A DNA stretch of 64,000 bases from assembly GCF_030769565.1 (NCBI RefSeq), contig NZ_JAVCAP010000031.1:62001-126000 (forward strand), in the 5' to 3' direction. Below, one piece after another: positions 25,584 to 34,225 of this stretch (the stretch's first letter is position 1; every line of letters starts with the position of its first letter). Source of the DNA: Methylophilus aquaticus. GTDB taxonomy: Bacteria > Pseudomonadota > Gammaproteobacteria > Burkholderiales > Methylophilaceae. A program made the position numbers and the translations under genes. A model generated the notes under the pieces. The model was not told the DNA's origin, searched no databases, and saw nothing but the letters and a program-made list of their open reading frames with translations.

Positions 25584-26969
25584 ATGAAGCAACCGTTGAT
25601 GATTACCCAGGCACATATTGAGCGATACGATGTATCAGGGCCGCGCTATACCTCCTATCCAACCGCAGACCGTTTTGTAGAGGCCTTTGATGCATCTGCT
25701 TATGTCAAGGCTTTGGAACAGCGCAATATCAGTGCCTGGACGCAGCCACTTTCGGTGTATGTGCATGTGCCATTTTGCGAGTCATTGTGTTTTTATTGTG
25801 CCTGCAACAAGATTGTCACTAAGCGCCACGAGCAAGGTGCTCAATATCTGAACTATCTGAAACGCGAGATTGATCTGCACTTGTCCAGATTTGATCATCC
25901 GCAAACGGTCAATCAATGTCATTTGGGCGGTGGTACGCCAACCTTCTTGAATGACGATGAATTATCTGCCTTGATGCAGATGTTGAAACAGGTGTTTGTA
26001 TTTGAAGCCGCTGGTGAATACTCCATCGAGATTGATCCGCGCACGGTCGATACCCAACGCTTACAGCATCTGCGTGACTTGGGGTTTAACCGACTCAGTT
26101 TTGGTGTGCAGGACTTTGACGCCGATGTACAGCAAGCCGTGCATCGGGTGCAGTCTTACAAACAGGTCGCCAGCCTGATGCAGGATGCGCGTAATATGGG
26201 TTTTCAGTCGATGAATGCTGACCTGATCTACGGATTGCCCAAACAAACGCCAGTCACCTTCCGGCAAACTATTTCGCAAATCATCACCTTGCGTCCGGAT
26301 CGTATTGCCTTGTACGGCTATGCCCACCTGCCTTCGAGATTTAAACCGCAACGCCGCATTCTGCATGAGGATCTGCCCAATGCGGTAGACAAAATTCAAA
26401 TGCTGTCCGAAGCCATCCAGCAACTGATCAGTGCCGGTTACGTCTATATCGGCATGGACCATTTTGCGCTGCCTGAAGATGCCTTGGCTATCGCCAAGCA
26501 GCAGGGCAGGTTACACCGCAACTTTCAAGGCTACAGCACCATGGCAGATCAGGACATTCTGGCACTGGGCGTTTCAGCCATTGGCAAAATGGGCTCCACT
26601 TACAGCCAGAATGCCAAAACAATCGAAGAATATTACGACTACCTCGATCAGGGCCAACTGCCCATCGTCCGTGGCCTTGCACTCAACCGGGATGACCTGA
26701 TCCGTCGTGCCGTGATTATGGCCATCATGTGCCACGGCGAATTAAGCTACGAATCGATTGAGCTTTCCTACATGATAAACTTTAAAGAGTACTTTAAGAC
26801 TGAGCTGCAACAGATTGAAGAAAAACAGAAACAGGGCCTGGTTTATCTGGAACACGACGGCATCAAAGTGACGGATATGGGCTGGTTTTTTGTACGCGCG
26901 ATTGCCATGGTATTTGACCGTTACCTGCAACTCGACGCCAACCGTGCAAGGTTTTCCAAAATCCTTTAA
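25584..26969 (+). CDS. hemN: Oxygen-independent coproporphyrinogen III oxidase
   Basis: This 461-residue radical SAM enzyme has the motif CESLCFYCAC near residues 63-72 (CxxxCxxC plus the extra cysteine typical of HemN). The N-terminal block YDVSGPRYTSYPTADRF and the glycine-rich HLGGGTPTFL are also conserved. It decarboxylates coproporphyrinogen III to protoporphyrinogen IX without oxygen, which fits the neighbouring heme-rich cbb3 oxidase and fnr. An FNR box lies upstream. The SafE-type gene follows after nine bases and is probably co-transcribed. Confidence 0.96.
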   Translation: MKQPLMITQAHIERYDVSGPRYTSYPTADRFVEAFDASAYVKALEQRNISAWTQPLSVYVHVPFCESLCFYCACNKIVTKRHEQGAQYLNYLKREIDLHLSRFDHPQTVNQCHLGGGTPTFLNDDELSALMQMLKQVFVFEAAGEYSIEIDPRTVDTQRLQHLRDLGFNRLSFGVQDFDADVQQAVHRVQSYKQVASLMQDARNMGFQSMNADLIYGLPKQTPVTFRQTISQIITLRPDRIALYGYAHLPSRFKPQRRILHEDLPNAVDKIQMLSEAIQQLISAGYVYIGMDHFALPEDALAIAKQQGRLHRNFQGYSTMADQDILALGVSAIGKMGSTYSQNAKTIEEYYDYLDQGQLPIVRGLALNRDDLIRRAVIMAIMCHGELSYESIELSYMINFKEYFKTELQQIEEKQKQGLVYLEHDGIKVTDMGWFFVRAIAMVFDRYLQLDANRARFSKIL

Positions 26970-26978
26970 ACTCACGGC

Positions 26979-27683
26979 ATGTTAGCCAGTTTACTCGCCA
27001 CCGCCTTTATCATGGGTCTGGCAGGCGGACCGCACTGCATTGCCATGTGTGGCGCAGCCTGCGGCGCCATGCAAGCACCCAGCAATGCCCGCAGTATTCC
27101 CATCCGCGTCATGCAAAGCATCCCCTGGAGTTTTTATCTCGGCAGACTCATCGGCTACGCCGCGCTCGGCGCACTTGCCGCATCCTCACTCCGTGGCCTG
27201 GCCTGGCTTTCAAACCAGAGCGGCGTATTTCAACCCCTATGGACCTTCTCGCACACCCTGATTTTTGCCTGGGGCCTTTTACTGCTCATCACCGGCCAGC
27301 AACCCAACTGGGCCGTGCAGGGCGCCCAACAAGTCTGGGGCTGGATTAAACAACGCACACAACACGCCAGACTCGGCTATTTTTTCACTGGCACCTTATG
27401 GGCCTTGCTGCCTTGTGGCCTGCTATATTCAGCAGTGATGCTAGCCTCACTGCAATCGCACTGGCTGCAGGGCGCACTGGTCATGGCCGCCTTCTCGCTC
27501 GGCTCCGCCACCATCCTCGCCACCGCACCACTTATCTGGAAAAGCAGCCAGCAAACCCTGCCCAAGTGGCTTAGTGAAGCCAATGGCATGCGACTGAGTG
27601 GCCTGATACTCATTGCTTTGAGCGTAATAGCGTTATGGATGGACCTCATGCACCACGATAAACTGTGGTGCCAGATGCTGTAA
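26979..27683 (+). CDS. SafE/UreH-like membrane protein (COG2836)
   Basis: This 234-residue protein has about six membrane helices and the N-terminal signature GLAGGPHCIAMCGAACG, with conserved cysteine and histidine that could bind a metal, mirrored by LLPCGLLYSAV in the second half. COG2836 proteins commonly neighbour cbb3 assembly genes and are related to DsbD/CcdA and UreH-type transporters. A role in copper or redox delivery for oxidase maturation is inferred from context. It is annotated in many genomes as a sulfite exporter, which the sequence alone does not support. Confidence 0.8.
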   Translation: MLASLLATAFIMGLAGGPHCIAMCGAACGAMQAPSNARSIPIRVMQSIPWSFYLGRLIGYAALGALAASSLRGLAWLSNQSGVFQPLWTFSHTLIFAWGLLLLITGQQPNWAVQGAQQVWGWIKQRTQHARLGYFFTGTLWALLPCGLLYSAVMLASLQSHWLQGALVMAAFSLGSATILATAPLIWKSSQQTLPKWLSEANGMRLSGLILIALSVIALWMDLMHHDKLWCQML

Positions 27684-27692
27684 AACAGCATT
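27675..27692 (+). terminator. Short hairpin overlapping the SafE-type gene end
   Basis: ATGCTG-TAAAA-CAGCAT forms a 6-bp stem across the stop codon and is followed by TCTT. It is a weak terminator candidate. The stretch 27693-27797 shows no gene. Confidence 0.35.
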
Positions 27693-27797
27693 CTTAAAAT
27701 CGCATTAAAAATCAGTTGCGAATATCCAGCCGATTACTGTATTTTTCATATTAAAAATTGTTACGCTCTGTGTATGGCTTGTTTAAGGTGGGCGCGC

Positions 27798-28908
27798 TCA
27801 AAATTGAAGTGCAACATTTTTTGAAGGAGAATGTTGCATGGGGAAATACAAGCATTTAAGTATAGAATAACGAAGTTTTATTCAGGTGCAGTTAACCTCA
27901 GGGTTAAAGCCTAGTTTGATTGCGGCTGGGTTAGGCAGGTCTGTTTCGACAATTTTGCGTGAACTTGGACGCAACGGATGGGAGAAGCCTCAACACAGGC
28001 GTGGTCGAGGGCGTCCAGCTATCGCAGGTAAGTACAGAGCAGTAGTCGCTCAAGACAGAGCGGATAGCTTATCAACCAAGCCAAGGATAGAAAGGCGGCT
28101 ACAGATTGGGAATCGACTGTGGCAAGTTGTGATGGGCTATTTAAAGCAAGGCTACTCACCCGAGCAAATTGCTGGCACACTTAAAACCGTGAACGCAGAC
28201 CATCCACAGTTGCAGGTTTCGCATGAGACCATATACAGCGCCATTTATTTAATGCCGCGTGGAGAGTTGCGCACTGAAGTGATAGGCTGGTTGCGTTTTG
28301 GGCATACGAAACGCCGTCCAAGAGCGCGTGGCGAGGATAGGCGTGGCAAAATCCCTGATATGGTCAGCATTCATGACAGGCCGCCAGAAGTGGATGAACG
28401 ATTAGTCCCTGGACACTGGGAGGGTGACTTGATTAAAGGGAAAGGCAACCGCAGTGCGATAGGCACGATTGTGGAAAGAACAACGCTGTTTACGGTGTTA
28501 GCCAAGATGGAAAATGCAACGGCTGAATCTGCGGTAAGTGGTTTCAGCCATGTGTTAAATCGCATTGAGGCACAGAAGCGATTATCGATGACGTATGATC
28601 AAGGGCGCGAGATGGCTAAGCATGTAGAGTTAACCGAGAGCACTGGCATCTCCGTTTACTTTGCTGACCCGCATAGTCCTTGGCAACGCGGGATTAACGA
28701 AAACACGAATGGTTTGTTGCGCCAATACTTGCCCAAGGGCGAAGATTTAAGCGTCTTCAGCCAAGACGAGTTAGATGCGATAGCGTGGAAACTCAATACA
28801 AGACCCCGCAAATCGTTAGGCTTCAAATGCCCTGCTGAGTTGTTCACGCCAGACGCATTTGATTTTAGGCAGCATCATGCTGCTGCTTTTGCACTTCAAC
28901 CTTGAAAC
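27798..28908. mobile_element. IS30-family insertion sequence
   Basis: One transposase gene is bounded by inverted ends containing TTGAAGTGCAA (left, about 27804) and its complement TTGCACTTCAA (right, about 28889-28899, inside the last codons). Exact tips are uncertain by a few bases and no target duplication was recognised. The element abuts the recombination site of the DUF262-HNH cassette. Confidence 0.8.
27838..28905 (+). pseudogene. IS30-family transposase with premature stop
   Basis: The natural start is the ATG at 27838, seven bases after AAGGAG; it opens MGKYKHLSIE. Codon 11 is TAA (27868-27870), where relatives continue with an acidic residue before RSFIQ. After it the same frame runs uninterrupted to 28905. 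It has the IS30 helix-turn-helix (AAGLGRSVSTILRELGRNGW) and the DDE domain: GHWEGDLIKGKGN, MTYDQGREMAKH and ADPHSPWQRGINENTNGLLRQYLPKG. A single nonsense mutation therefore disrupts an otherwise intact gene. Restart at the GTG at 27886 would lose the first 16 residues and might leave some activity. Confidence 0.85.
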
Positions 28909-28968
28909 CGCCATTTATAGCCCCCGGCCTAAATAAAAAAATTAGGTTCTTTTTTGGGTCTAATTAAC

Positions 28969-28975
28969 GTTATGC
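28969..28975 (+). other. Cassette recombination point (GTTATGC core site)
   Basis: AACGTTATGC contains GTTRRRY-type core GTTATGC, the exact reverse complement of the GCATAAC at 30574-30580. In an excised circular cassette the two would be the complementary R' and R'' boxes of one attC site. The site is 28 bases before the ATG of the cassette gene and 61 bases after the IS30 end. Whether the left side is an attI, another attC or a secondary site cannot be told, since no integrase is in the window. Confidence 0.65.
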
Positions 28976-29003
28976 ATTCGTAAATTCCAAAGGAAATTAG
29001 TCA

Positions 29004-30572
29004 ATGGCCTTGCGATCCAATCTTGTAAACCTAGACGCCATGATCAAGAGGGAGGATTTCGCGGCTTCGGACGCAGAGCCCTCGTCATTTGAGAACGTGT
29101 CCACAATTTCACTCCGCGATTTTACGAAAGGCGGATTGATCGGACCAAGCTTGAGAAAGCCCGACTTCCAGAGAGAAACAAATCACTGGGGCCCTGATCA
29201 AGTCGTTTCGCTGCTTGAGTGTTTCGTAAATGGCGATTTAATTCCTTCGGTGATTTTATGGCAGTCACCTACCTATCTTTTTGTCATTGATGGCGGCCAT
29301 CGTCTCAGTGCCCTTAAGGCATGGATTGACGATGACTATGGTGATGGCCCGACTTCACAACCATTTTTCGGCTATCAAATTTCTGATGAGCAAAAGAAGA
29401 ATGCCGAAAAGGTTCGCACCCTAGTTAGTAAGCGGATCGGGAGTTGGCAACACTATCTCGCCAAAGCAGAGGATCAGAATTTGGATTCATCTGAACGTAA
29501 AAAGCTAAATGCGCTAATTACTCGTGGTCTTCCTATTCAATGGGTAAAAGGTGATGCCGATAAAGCGGAAAGTTCTTTCTTCAAAATCAACACAAAAGGA
29601 ACACCGCTTGACGACATCGAAGAGCTTTTGCTGAAGAGCAGAAAGAAACCAATATCTATTGCTGCACGAGCAATTATCAGAGCGGGAAAGGGACATCGAT
29701 ACTGGTCTTCCTTTGATAAAGATTCCGCCTCAAAAATTGAGTCGCTTGCGAGCGGACTTCACTCTGTTCTGTTTGACCCCGAGATCAAGAGACCGATTAA
29801 AACACTGGACCTGCCTCTTGGTGGCCCGAAGGGAGTCAGGACGGCTCTCCAAGCTTTGATTGACCTAGCGTTAATTGCCACAAGAAACCAGGAAGGGTTA
29901 CCAAAAGGAATCTACGACACCGCTGATGATTTTGATGGTACAGAGACAATCGCGATTCTCACCAAAGCTCTCGCGCTGGCTAAACGGGTAACAGGAAACG
30001 ACAGTGGTAGCTTGGGCCTACATCCAGCCGTCTATTTTTATGGCCCAACGGGCCGGCATTCTGGCCCCATGTTTATGGGAACGATGACGCTCGTCGGTAG
30101 AAAACTATCAAATAATGATAAAACCTTCTTTCAAAAATTCACAGCAGTACGCTCCAAACTGGAAGATATTTTGGTCAATCACAAGGACCTAATCGCGACA
30201 ATTCTGCAAAAACATGTGAGCCCAAAGAGAGTTGATAAATACGCAGACTTTCTTGACGAGTTGATAAATCACCTCACCACAAACGACCTTCCGTCGGAAA
30301 TGGATTTGGTGAAAATGTCGGGATTAGACGGAAAAGTTGTTGTTGGGAGTGGTAGCGATGTTTCAAAGGAGTTTTCTGACGATGTAAAGAGCGGCGCATT
30401 TATCAATGCCGCACTAAGTTCATCAATAAAATGTCCGCTTTGCAACGGGTACTTGGATACTGAGAAATCTGTTTCTTATGATCATGTTGTGCGTGCGCGT
30501 GAAGGCGGTCTTGGACATTCAAACAACTGTCACCTGACGCATCCATATTGCAACCAGTCGGTTAAGAATTAA
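29004..30572 (+). CDS. DUF262 protein with C-terminal HNH endonuclease domain
   Basis: The 522-residue protein begins with a DUF262 (ParB/sulfiredoxin-like) domain. It has KPDFQRETNHWGPDQVVSLL, then FVIDGGHRLSALKAW near residue 94, which corresponds to the DGQQR nucleotide motif, and FFKINTKGTPLDDIE, the family's usual third block. The C-terminus is an HNH nuclease with zinc cysteines: CPLC near residue 476, DHVVRAREGG near residue 493, and a final HPYCN. This combination resembles the fused GmrSD-like type IV restriction and related anti-phage proteins, but it is a short stand-alone form. It lies in an integron-type gene cassette with no own neighbours. A defence role is inferred, not shown. 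GGAAA precedes the ATG. Confidence 0.82.
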   Translation: MALRSNLVNLDAMIKREDFAASDAEPSSFENVSTISLRDFTKGGLIGPSLRKPDFQRETNHWGPDQVVSLLECFVNGDLIPSVILWQSPTYLFVIDGGHRLSALKAWIDDDYGDGPTSQPFFGYQISDEQKKNAEKVRTLVSKRIGSWQHYLAKAEDQNLDSSERKKLNALITRGLPIQWVKGDADKAESSFFKINTKGTPLDDIEELLLKSRKKPISIAARAIIRAGKGHRYWSSFDKDSASKIESLASGLHSVLFDPEIKRPIKTLDLPLGGPKGVRTALQALIDLALIATRNQEGLPKGIYDTADDFDGTETIAILTKALALAKRVTGNDSGSLGLHPAVYFYGPTGRHSGPMFMGTMTLVGRKLSNNDKTFFQKFTAVRSKLEDILVNHKDLIATILQKHVSPKRVDKYADFLDELINHLTTNDLPSEMDLVKMSGLDGKVVVGSGSDVSKEFSDDVKSGAFINAALSSSIKCPLCNGYLDTEKSVSYDHVVRAREGGLGHSNNCHLTHPYCNQSVKN

Positions 30573-30573
30573 T

Positions 30574-30660
30574 GCATAACATGGCGGTCGACCCCGTTCC
30601 CTTTGGTCACTGGACGCTGCGCGATGAGGCCGCGCAGCGCCGGTCACCTCTACGTTAGGG
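30574..30660 (+). other. Integron attC site of the DUF262-HNH cassette
   Basis: The 87-bp element begins with R'' box GCATAAC one base after the stop codon and ends with R' box GTTAGGG. Between them lies a palindromic core with CGCTGCGCG pairing with CGCGCAGCG around ATGAGGC, plus GGTCAC/GGTCACC segments. Size, position right after the stop and box consensus (RYYYAAC...GTTRRRY) fit an attC recombination site. The box complementarity to the site at 28969 supports one complete gene cassette of about 1.69 kb. The following stretch to 30865 holds only a 29-codon frame at 30671. Confidence 0.75.
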
Positions 30661-30865
30661 TTTACCAAAAATGTTCGTTAAGCCATTAATTTTATTGGTT
30701 GCGTCTCTTTGCATATGGGATATGAAATCACTTGAGCAATCAACGATCATATGTCAGTAATTTACTAAAAATTCTTAAGCCTTGATGCAGCAAGTAAATT
30801 TGCCGTATTAGCATTTAAATTAAACATCAACTCCTTATCGCCCCAATTCTTAAAGGCACACAATT

Positions 30866-31084
30866 ATGTTCCGCGCACTGATCTATGCTTTAAGCATTCT
30901 CCATCTCGGGCCTGGCTTTGCCTTTGCGGTGGTTGCTTTTGGGTGTGATTCTTCTCTTTCCTGGTTTGAGTCTATTTGTCAGCAGGACACTTTTTCTGCA
31001 TTTATCAAACTCACGCTGGGTGCGTGGGCAGTCATGATTGTGGTGTTGCTGGCTGTCTTGGCTTATTCGCGCAGCACGCGCTAG
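30866..31084 (+). CDS. Small hydrophobic membrane protein
   Basis: This 72-residue product has two predicted membrane helices (about residues 3-24 and 47-67) with a short loop containing two cysteines (FGCDSSLSWFESICQQD). It ends in basic residues. No family is recognised. AAAGGC lies before the ATG. A longer frame of the next gene overlaps it on paper, but that gene probably starts at 31210. Existence as a real gene is plausible but unproven. Confidence 0.5.
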   Translation: MFRALIYALSILHLGPGFAFAVVAFGCDSSLSWFESICQQDTFSAFIKLTLGAWAVMIVVLLAVLAYSRSTR

Positions 31085-31209
31085 GCCTTGCCTGTGCGGC
31101 CCGATTCCACGTAATATGCGGATTATTGCATTGTGGTAAATGTTATGAGCGTAAACCTTTTATGGGTGTGTTGTTCATACATGTGTGGAATGAAAAGAGC
31201 CTTATTCAA

Positions 31210-32505
31210 ATGTTGATGAATATCAGTGACGATTGTTTTAGTATTTTTTATAAGGGCTTGCAGTTTTTTGTGGGGGCTGGCTTGTTGCTCGGGGCTTTGC
31301 ACGGGCAGGCTATTGCCCAAGACAACGCAGATGAGACGGTGCCCAGGTTGTTGCTTTCTGGTGCAGCGGCTGAAGCCGGTAAAGAAGCGCAGGGCAAGGA
31401 GCCGGAGCCGCCGCGGATTACTTCGGTGTTTGGCACGCAGGCGCTCAAGGTATACCAACTGCCGTTTGAGGATCAATACCCGACAGGACCGTTTGAGCGG
31501 TTGGATAAAAACGGTTTTTTGTTTATCAGCAAGTGCGGGGAGGTTTACTTTGCCAGGCTGAATGAAAAACTGGAGTTGGTTAAACCCGGCAAGCCGCTGG
31601 CCAAGTTTATTCCTGGCAACGAGAGTTCGGCCGATGAAAGCAGCAGCAAGCAGGTGGTTTACTGTCGTGAACTGTCGGGGGTAAAAGATTCACTGCTGAT
31701 CGGCAACACGCTGTATGTGGCTTACACCACTTGGGATGATACTAATAATGGGGTGCGATTGGCGGTGAGCGAGTTTGATGTGGATGTGGAAAATAGCGAG
31801 GTGAGTTTCAGCCGTGAAATCTATTTGAGCCGTCCAGCGATCAAAGAGCCTATTTTGGGGCATCAGGTTGGTGGCAAGCTTGCGCTGGGTGAAAATGAAC
31901 GCACCCTTTATTTGAGCATTGGCGACTTTTCCAAGCCTGATCGCGTGCAGGATAAAACCACTTCGCTGGGCAAGGTGATCCGCATTAACCTGCAACAGTT
32001 GAATGCAGAGGTGTATGCCACTGGCTTTCGGTCACCTTCGGGCGGGTTGTATTTTGATAAAGAGACCAGCGAGTTATGGCTGACAGACCATGGGCCGCGT
32101 GGCGGGGATGAAATTAACCTGATTAAGCGCGGCAAAAACTACGGCTGGCCGATTGTGAGTTACGGTACGATTTATGAGCGGGATGGCATGAGTGGCTATT
32201 ATGGCAATAAATTTAATAACCATGATGGTCACGAAAAGCCGCTGATGACCTTTGTGCCTTCGATTGGCATTGGCCCGCTGGCAAAGTACCCTTCCACCGG
32301 GCGCAATGACTTTTGGGATAATGATTTGTTTGTGGCCGGAATGGGTAACACCACGCTGTACCGGGTGCGCAAAGAGGGCACTAATCTGGTGTATGCCGAA
32401 CCGTTGCTGCAAGGCTTTCGCATCCGTGCATTGCAAATTGATGCCAAAGGGACGTTTTATCTGAAAACAGACCACAACCAGTTGCTGATCTCAGATCAGG
32501 AATAG
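31210..32505 (+). CDS. PQQ-dependent sugar dehydrogenase-like beta-propeller protein
   Basis: From the ATG at 31210 the protein has 431 residues with a signal peptide (hydrophobic stretch then HGQAIA-Q). Its central and C-terminal part matches the soluble glucose/aldose sugar dehydrogenase propeller: HQVGGKLALGENERTLYLSIGD, VYATGFRSPSGGLYFD and DHGPRGGDEINLI, where the last two are the PQQ-contacting blocks of the family. Such enzymes oxidise sugars or related alcohols in the periplasm using PQQ. Presence of pqqA 1.5 kb away is consistent. The N-terminal part (about residues 35-110) is specific to this protein. The frame is open further upstream, but an earlier start would overlap the small gene at 30866. 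Confidence 0.82.
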   Translation: MLMNISDDCFSIFYKGLQFFVGAGLLLGALHGQAIAQDNADETVPRLLLSGAAAEAGKEAQGKEPEPPRITSVFGTQALKVYQLPFEDQYPTGPFERLDKNGFLFISKCGEVYFARLNEKLELVKPGKPLAKFIPGNESSADESSSKQVVYCRELSGVKDSLLIGNTLYVAYTTWDDTNNGVRLAVSEFDVDVENSEVSFSREIYLSRPAIKEPILGHQVGGKLALGENERTLYLSIGDFSKPDRVQDKTTSLGKVIRINLQQLNAEVYATGFRSPSGGLYFDKETSELWLTDHGPRGGDEINLIKRGKNYGWPIVSYGTIYERDGMSGYYGNKFNNHDGHEKPLMTFVPSIGIGPLAKYPSTGRNDFWDNDLFVAGMGNTTLYRVRKEGTNLVYAEPLLQGFRIRALQIDAKGTFYLKTDHNQLLISDQE

Positions 32506-32524
32506 TCTGTCGCGGGCGGTAGAC

Positions 32525-32562
32525 ATAAAAAAACCTCTGGCACTTGGGAGAGTGTCAGAGGT
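32525..32562 (-). terminator. Terminator of ompW
   Basis: ACCTCTGGCAC and GTGTCAGAGGT form an 11-bp stem (one wobble) with a T-run on the minus strand. It ends the ompW transcript and may also stop transcription from the opposite dehydrogenase gene. Confidence 0.75.
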
Positions 32563-32612
32563 GAATGGAACCTTGTTAGGGGCCCCAGGGAAGAGGGTGT
32601 GTAAACGGTGTA

Positions 32613-33314
32613 TTAAAAGCGTTTGCCAAAGCCAACACTGATGACCCATGGATTGATGTCTAGCTCGTCAATTTTGGTCCAGCGGTTGCCGGTCAGCGCT
32701 GCGCTTTTTAATTCAACATCCGTGTTCAGCCATAGATATTTCACATCGGCGTTGAGCTGCCAACCATCTTTCAAATTAACATCCATCCCGGCTTGCAGGG
32801 CAGGGCCAAAGCTGTCGCGGTCGATTCTGATTTTTTGACCATCAATCGCGCCAGCAGAGCCTCTTAAGTATCTATCAAGCATAAATGTTGCATTAATCCC
32901 GGCGCCAACATAAGGATCAAATGTTTGGTCTGGGTTAAAGTGCCATTGGACGGTCAATGTAGGTGGTAGCAGGTCAACTTCACCGAGTTTTTGATTGTTC
33001 ACGGCACCGCCGCTGTCACCGCTGATTTTGACATCGTGCTTGGTGCCGAGCGCCAGAATCAATTCTGTGGCGATGTTTTTTGTCCAGTAGTAACTGATGT
33101 CCAGTTCTGGAATGGTGTTGCTGTCAACTTTCAGTTCTGAACTGGGTGTCATGACATTCGCTACGTTTTTATTCACATATTTGCCCAGATCACTATTTTC
33201 ATTTGGGCTGATGTTGGTGGCGCGCAAACGTACTACCCAGTCCCCTTGTTCTGCATGCGCAGAAAAGGCAGGTAGCAAAGAAGCCAGGATTAAGCTGAGG
33301 GCGGTTTTTTTCAT
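32613..33314 (-). CDS. ompW: OmpW-family outer membrane protein
   Basis: This 233-residue protein has a signal peptide ending AHA and the OmpW opening WVVRLRATNISPNE. It has VDLLPPTLTVQWHFNP and YVGAGINATFML, and the terminal strand WVISVGFGKRF with a C-terminal phenylalanine for BAM-dependent assembly. It forms an eight-stranded barrel that may pass small hydrophobic compounds. It is monocistronic, with its own terminator and a 152-base gap to the next minus-strand gene upstream. Confidence 0.92.
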   Translation of the reverse strand: MKKTALSLILASLLPAFSAHAEQGDWVVRLRATNISPNENSDLGKYVNKNVANVMTPSSELKVDSNTIPELDISYYWTKNIATELILALGTKHDVKISGDSGGAVNNQKLGEVDLLPPTLTVQWHFNPDQTFDPYVGAGINATFMLDRYLRGSAGAIDGQKIRIDRDSFGPALQAGMDVNLKDGWQLNADVKYLWLNTDVELKSAALTGNRWTKIDELDINPWVISVGFGKRF

Positions 33315-33466
33315 TTTATTTCACTCCATTAAGTGCATCGAACATGGAGCTATTTTAGGGGCTGAAAAAAAGCCGGTATTGACCCAAGTCAATTAAACTT
33401 GAGCCAATCGTTAACAATGTGTGAGATGTGGCCGCCGGAAATTAGCGCGCTGGCTTGTGGATGAAA

Positions 33467-33781
33467 CTAGTATTCTTTGCGTTGTTGCCAGGCTTTGTCG
33501 AGCTCTTTGGCTTTTTGATCGTAGATGGCTTGTGTACGATCAATCTCTTTACGCACTTGCGCTTCTTCATTTTGCATTTCTTTTAAGCGGTCTTGCTCGC
33601 GCTGCACCACCTGTTGCTGATTGCTGATGCGCTTTTGCACTTCCTCCAGCTTGAGTCTGGCGTCGCGATTGGCATCACGTGCGGCGGCGGCTTCGTTCTG
33701 CTCAGTCATAATATTTCTCGCCATCAGTTGCGGACTTGCCGTGACGATCAACAATAGTGCCAGAAGGGTGAAAAGACGCAT
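33467..33781 (-). CDS. Small exported coiled-coil protein, unknown function
   Basis: This 104-residue protein has a signal peptide (MRLFTLLALLLIVTASPQLMA) followed by a highly charged, almost wholly helical segment rich in E, K, Q and R (KLEEVQKRISNQQQVVQREQ...). This predicts a coiled coil of about 75 residues. It has no known domain. It would lie in the periplasm. It stands between ompW and pqqA, on the same strand as both, but the pqqA terminator separates it from pqqA. Confidence 0.65.
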   Translation of the reverse strand: MRLFTLLALLLIVTASPQLMARNIMTEQNEAAAARDANRDARLKLEEVQKRISNQQQVVQREQDRLKEMQNEEAQVRKEIDRTQAIYDQKAKELDKAWQQRKEY

Positions 33782-33909
33782 GCGGAACTCCAGTCTGAAA
33801 TTAACGGTGAAACAAAAGTGATATTGTACTGGTGTCGCAGGCGATCACCAACAAACTGTTGGTCTCGGTGTATCCATGGTAGGTTCCCCGGAGGGCATTA
33901 GAAAAACAA

Positions 33910-33932
33910 AAAACCCGCCATTGGCGGGTTTT
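33910..33932 (-). terminator. Terminator of pqqA
   Basis: AAAACCCGCC-ATT-GGCGGGTTTT is a perfect 10-bp stem. On the minus strand it is followed by TTGTTTTTC. It lies 31 bases after the pqqA stop, so pqqA forms its own short transcript. Confidence 0.85.
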
Positions 33933-33963
33933 TGCTTCAGCTTGTAATCAATACAAGGTCTGA

Positions 33964-34035
33964 TTATTTGTTCATGACGTACATAGTCACTTCAAAGCCA
34001 AAACGCATTTCGGTAGCAGCTGGTTTAGTCCACAT
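33964..34035 (-). CDS. pqqA: PQQ precursor peptide PqqA (orphan gene)
   Basis: This 23-codon gene on the minus strand encodes [14 protein letters not shown], then EVTMYVMNK. It contains the conserved glutamate and tyrosine spaced E-x3-Y (residues 15 and 19) that PqqE cross-links to form the backbone of pyrroloquinoline quinone. AAAGGAGA lies eight bases before the ATG, and a strong terminator follows. The genes pqqB-E are not in the window, so this is a separate pqqA copy, a situation known from several methylotrophs. The peptide is too short for usual gene finders. Confidence 0.93.
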   Translation of the reverse strand: MWTKPAATEMRFGFEVTMYVMNK

Positions 34036-34225
34036 AATGATCTCCTTTGGGTTGTTTGGAAGTACATCGTGTTTGATGTGCTTGTATGACTCTCACTATA
34101 CGCGGGTGTTTCAATTTCACCCTGAGGCCTTTGCGTAAAATGCACTCATGATTTTACGTAGATTTAACGATGGCTTTGCTGTGCGCGGACATGCATATGC
34201 TCCATTTACAACAGCGCCTTTTTGC

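Noticed and set aside
30671-30760. 29-codon frame after the attC site, starting MFVKPLILLVASL
   Set aside because: It could be the start of a truncated further cassette gene, but there is no ribosome site or family match, so it is not called.
30976-31209. N-terminal extension of the PQQ-type dehydrogenase
   Set aside because: The extension would overlap the small membrane protein gene, and the signal peptide fits the start at 31210.
33421-33627. 68-codon plus-strand frame opposite the coiled-coil protein
   Set aside because: It is mostly antisense to the gene at 33467-33781, which has a signal peptide and a consistent helical pattern.
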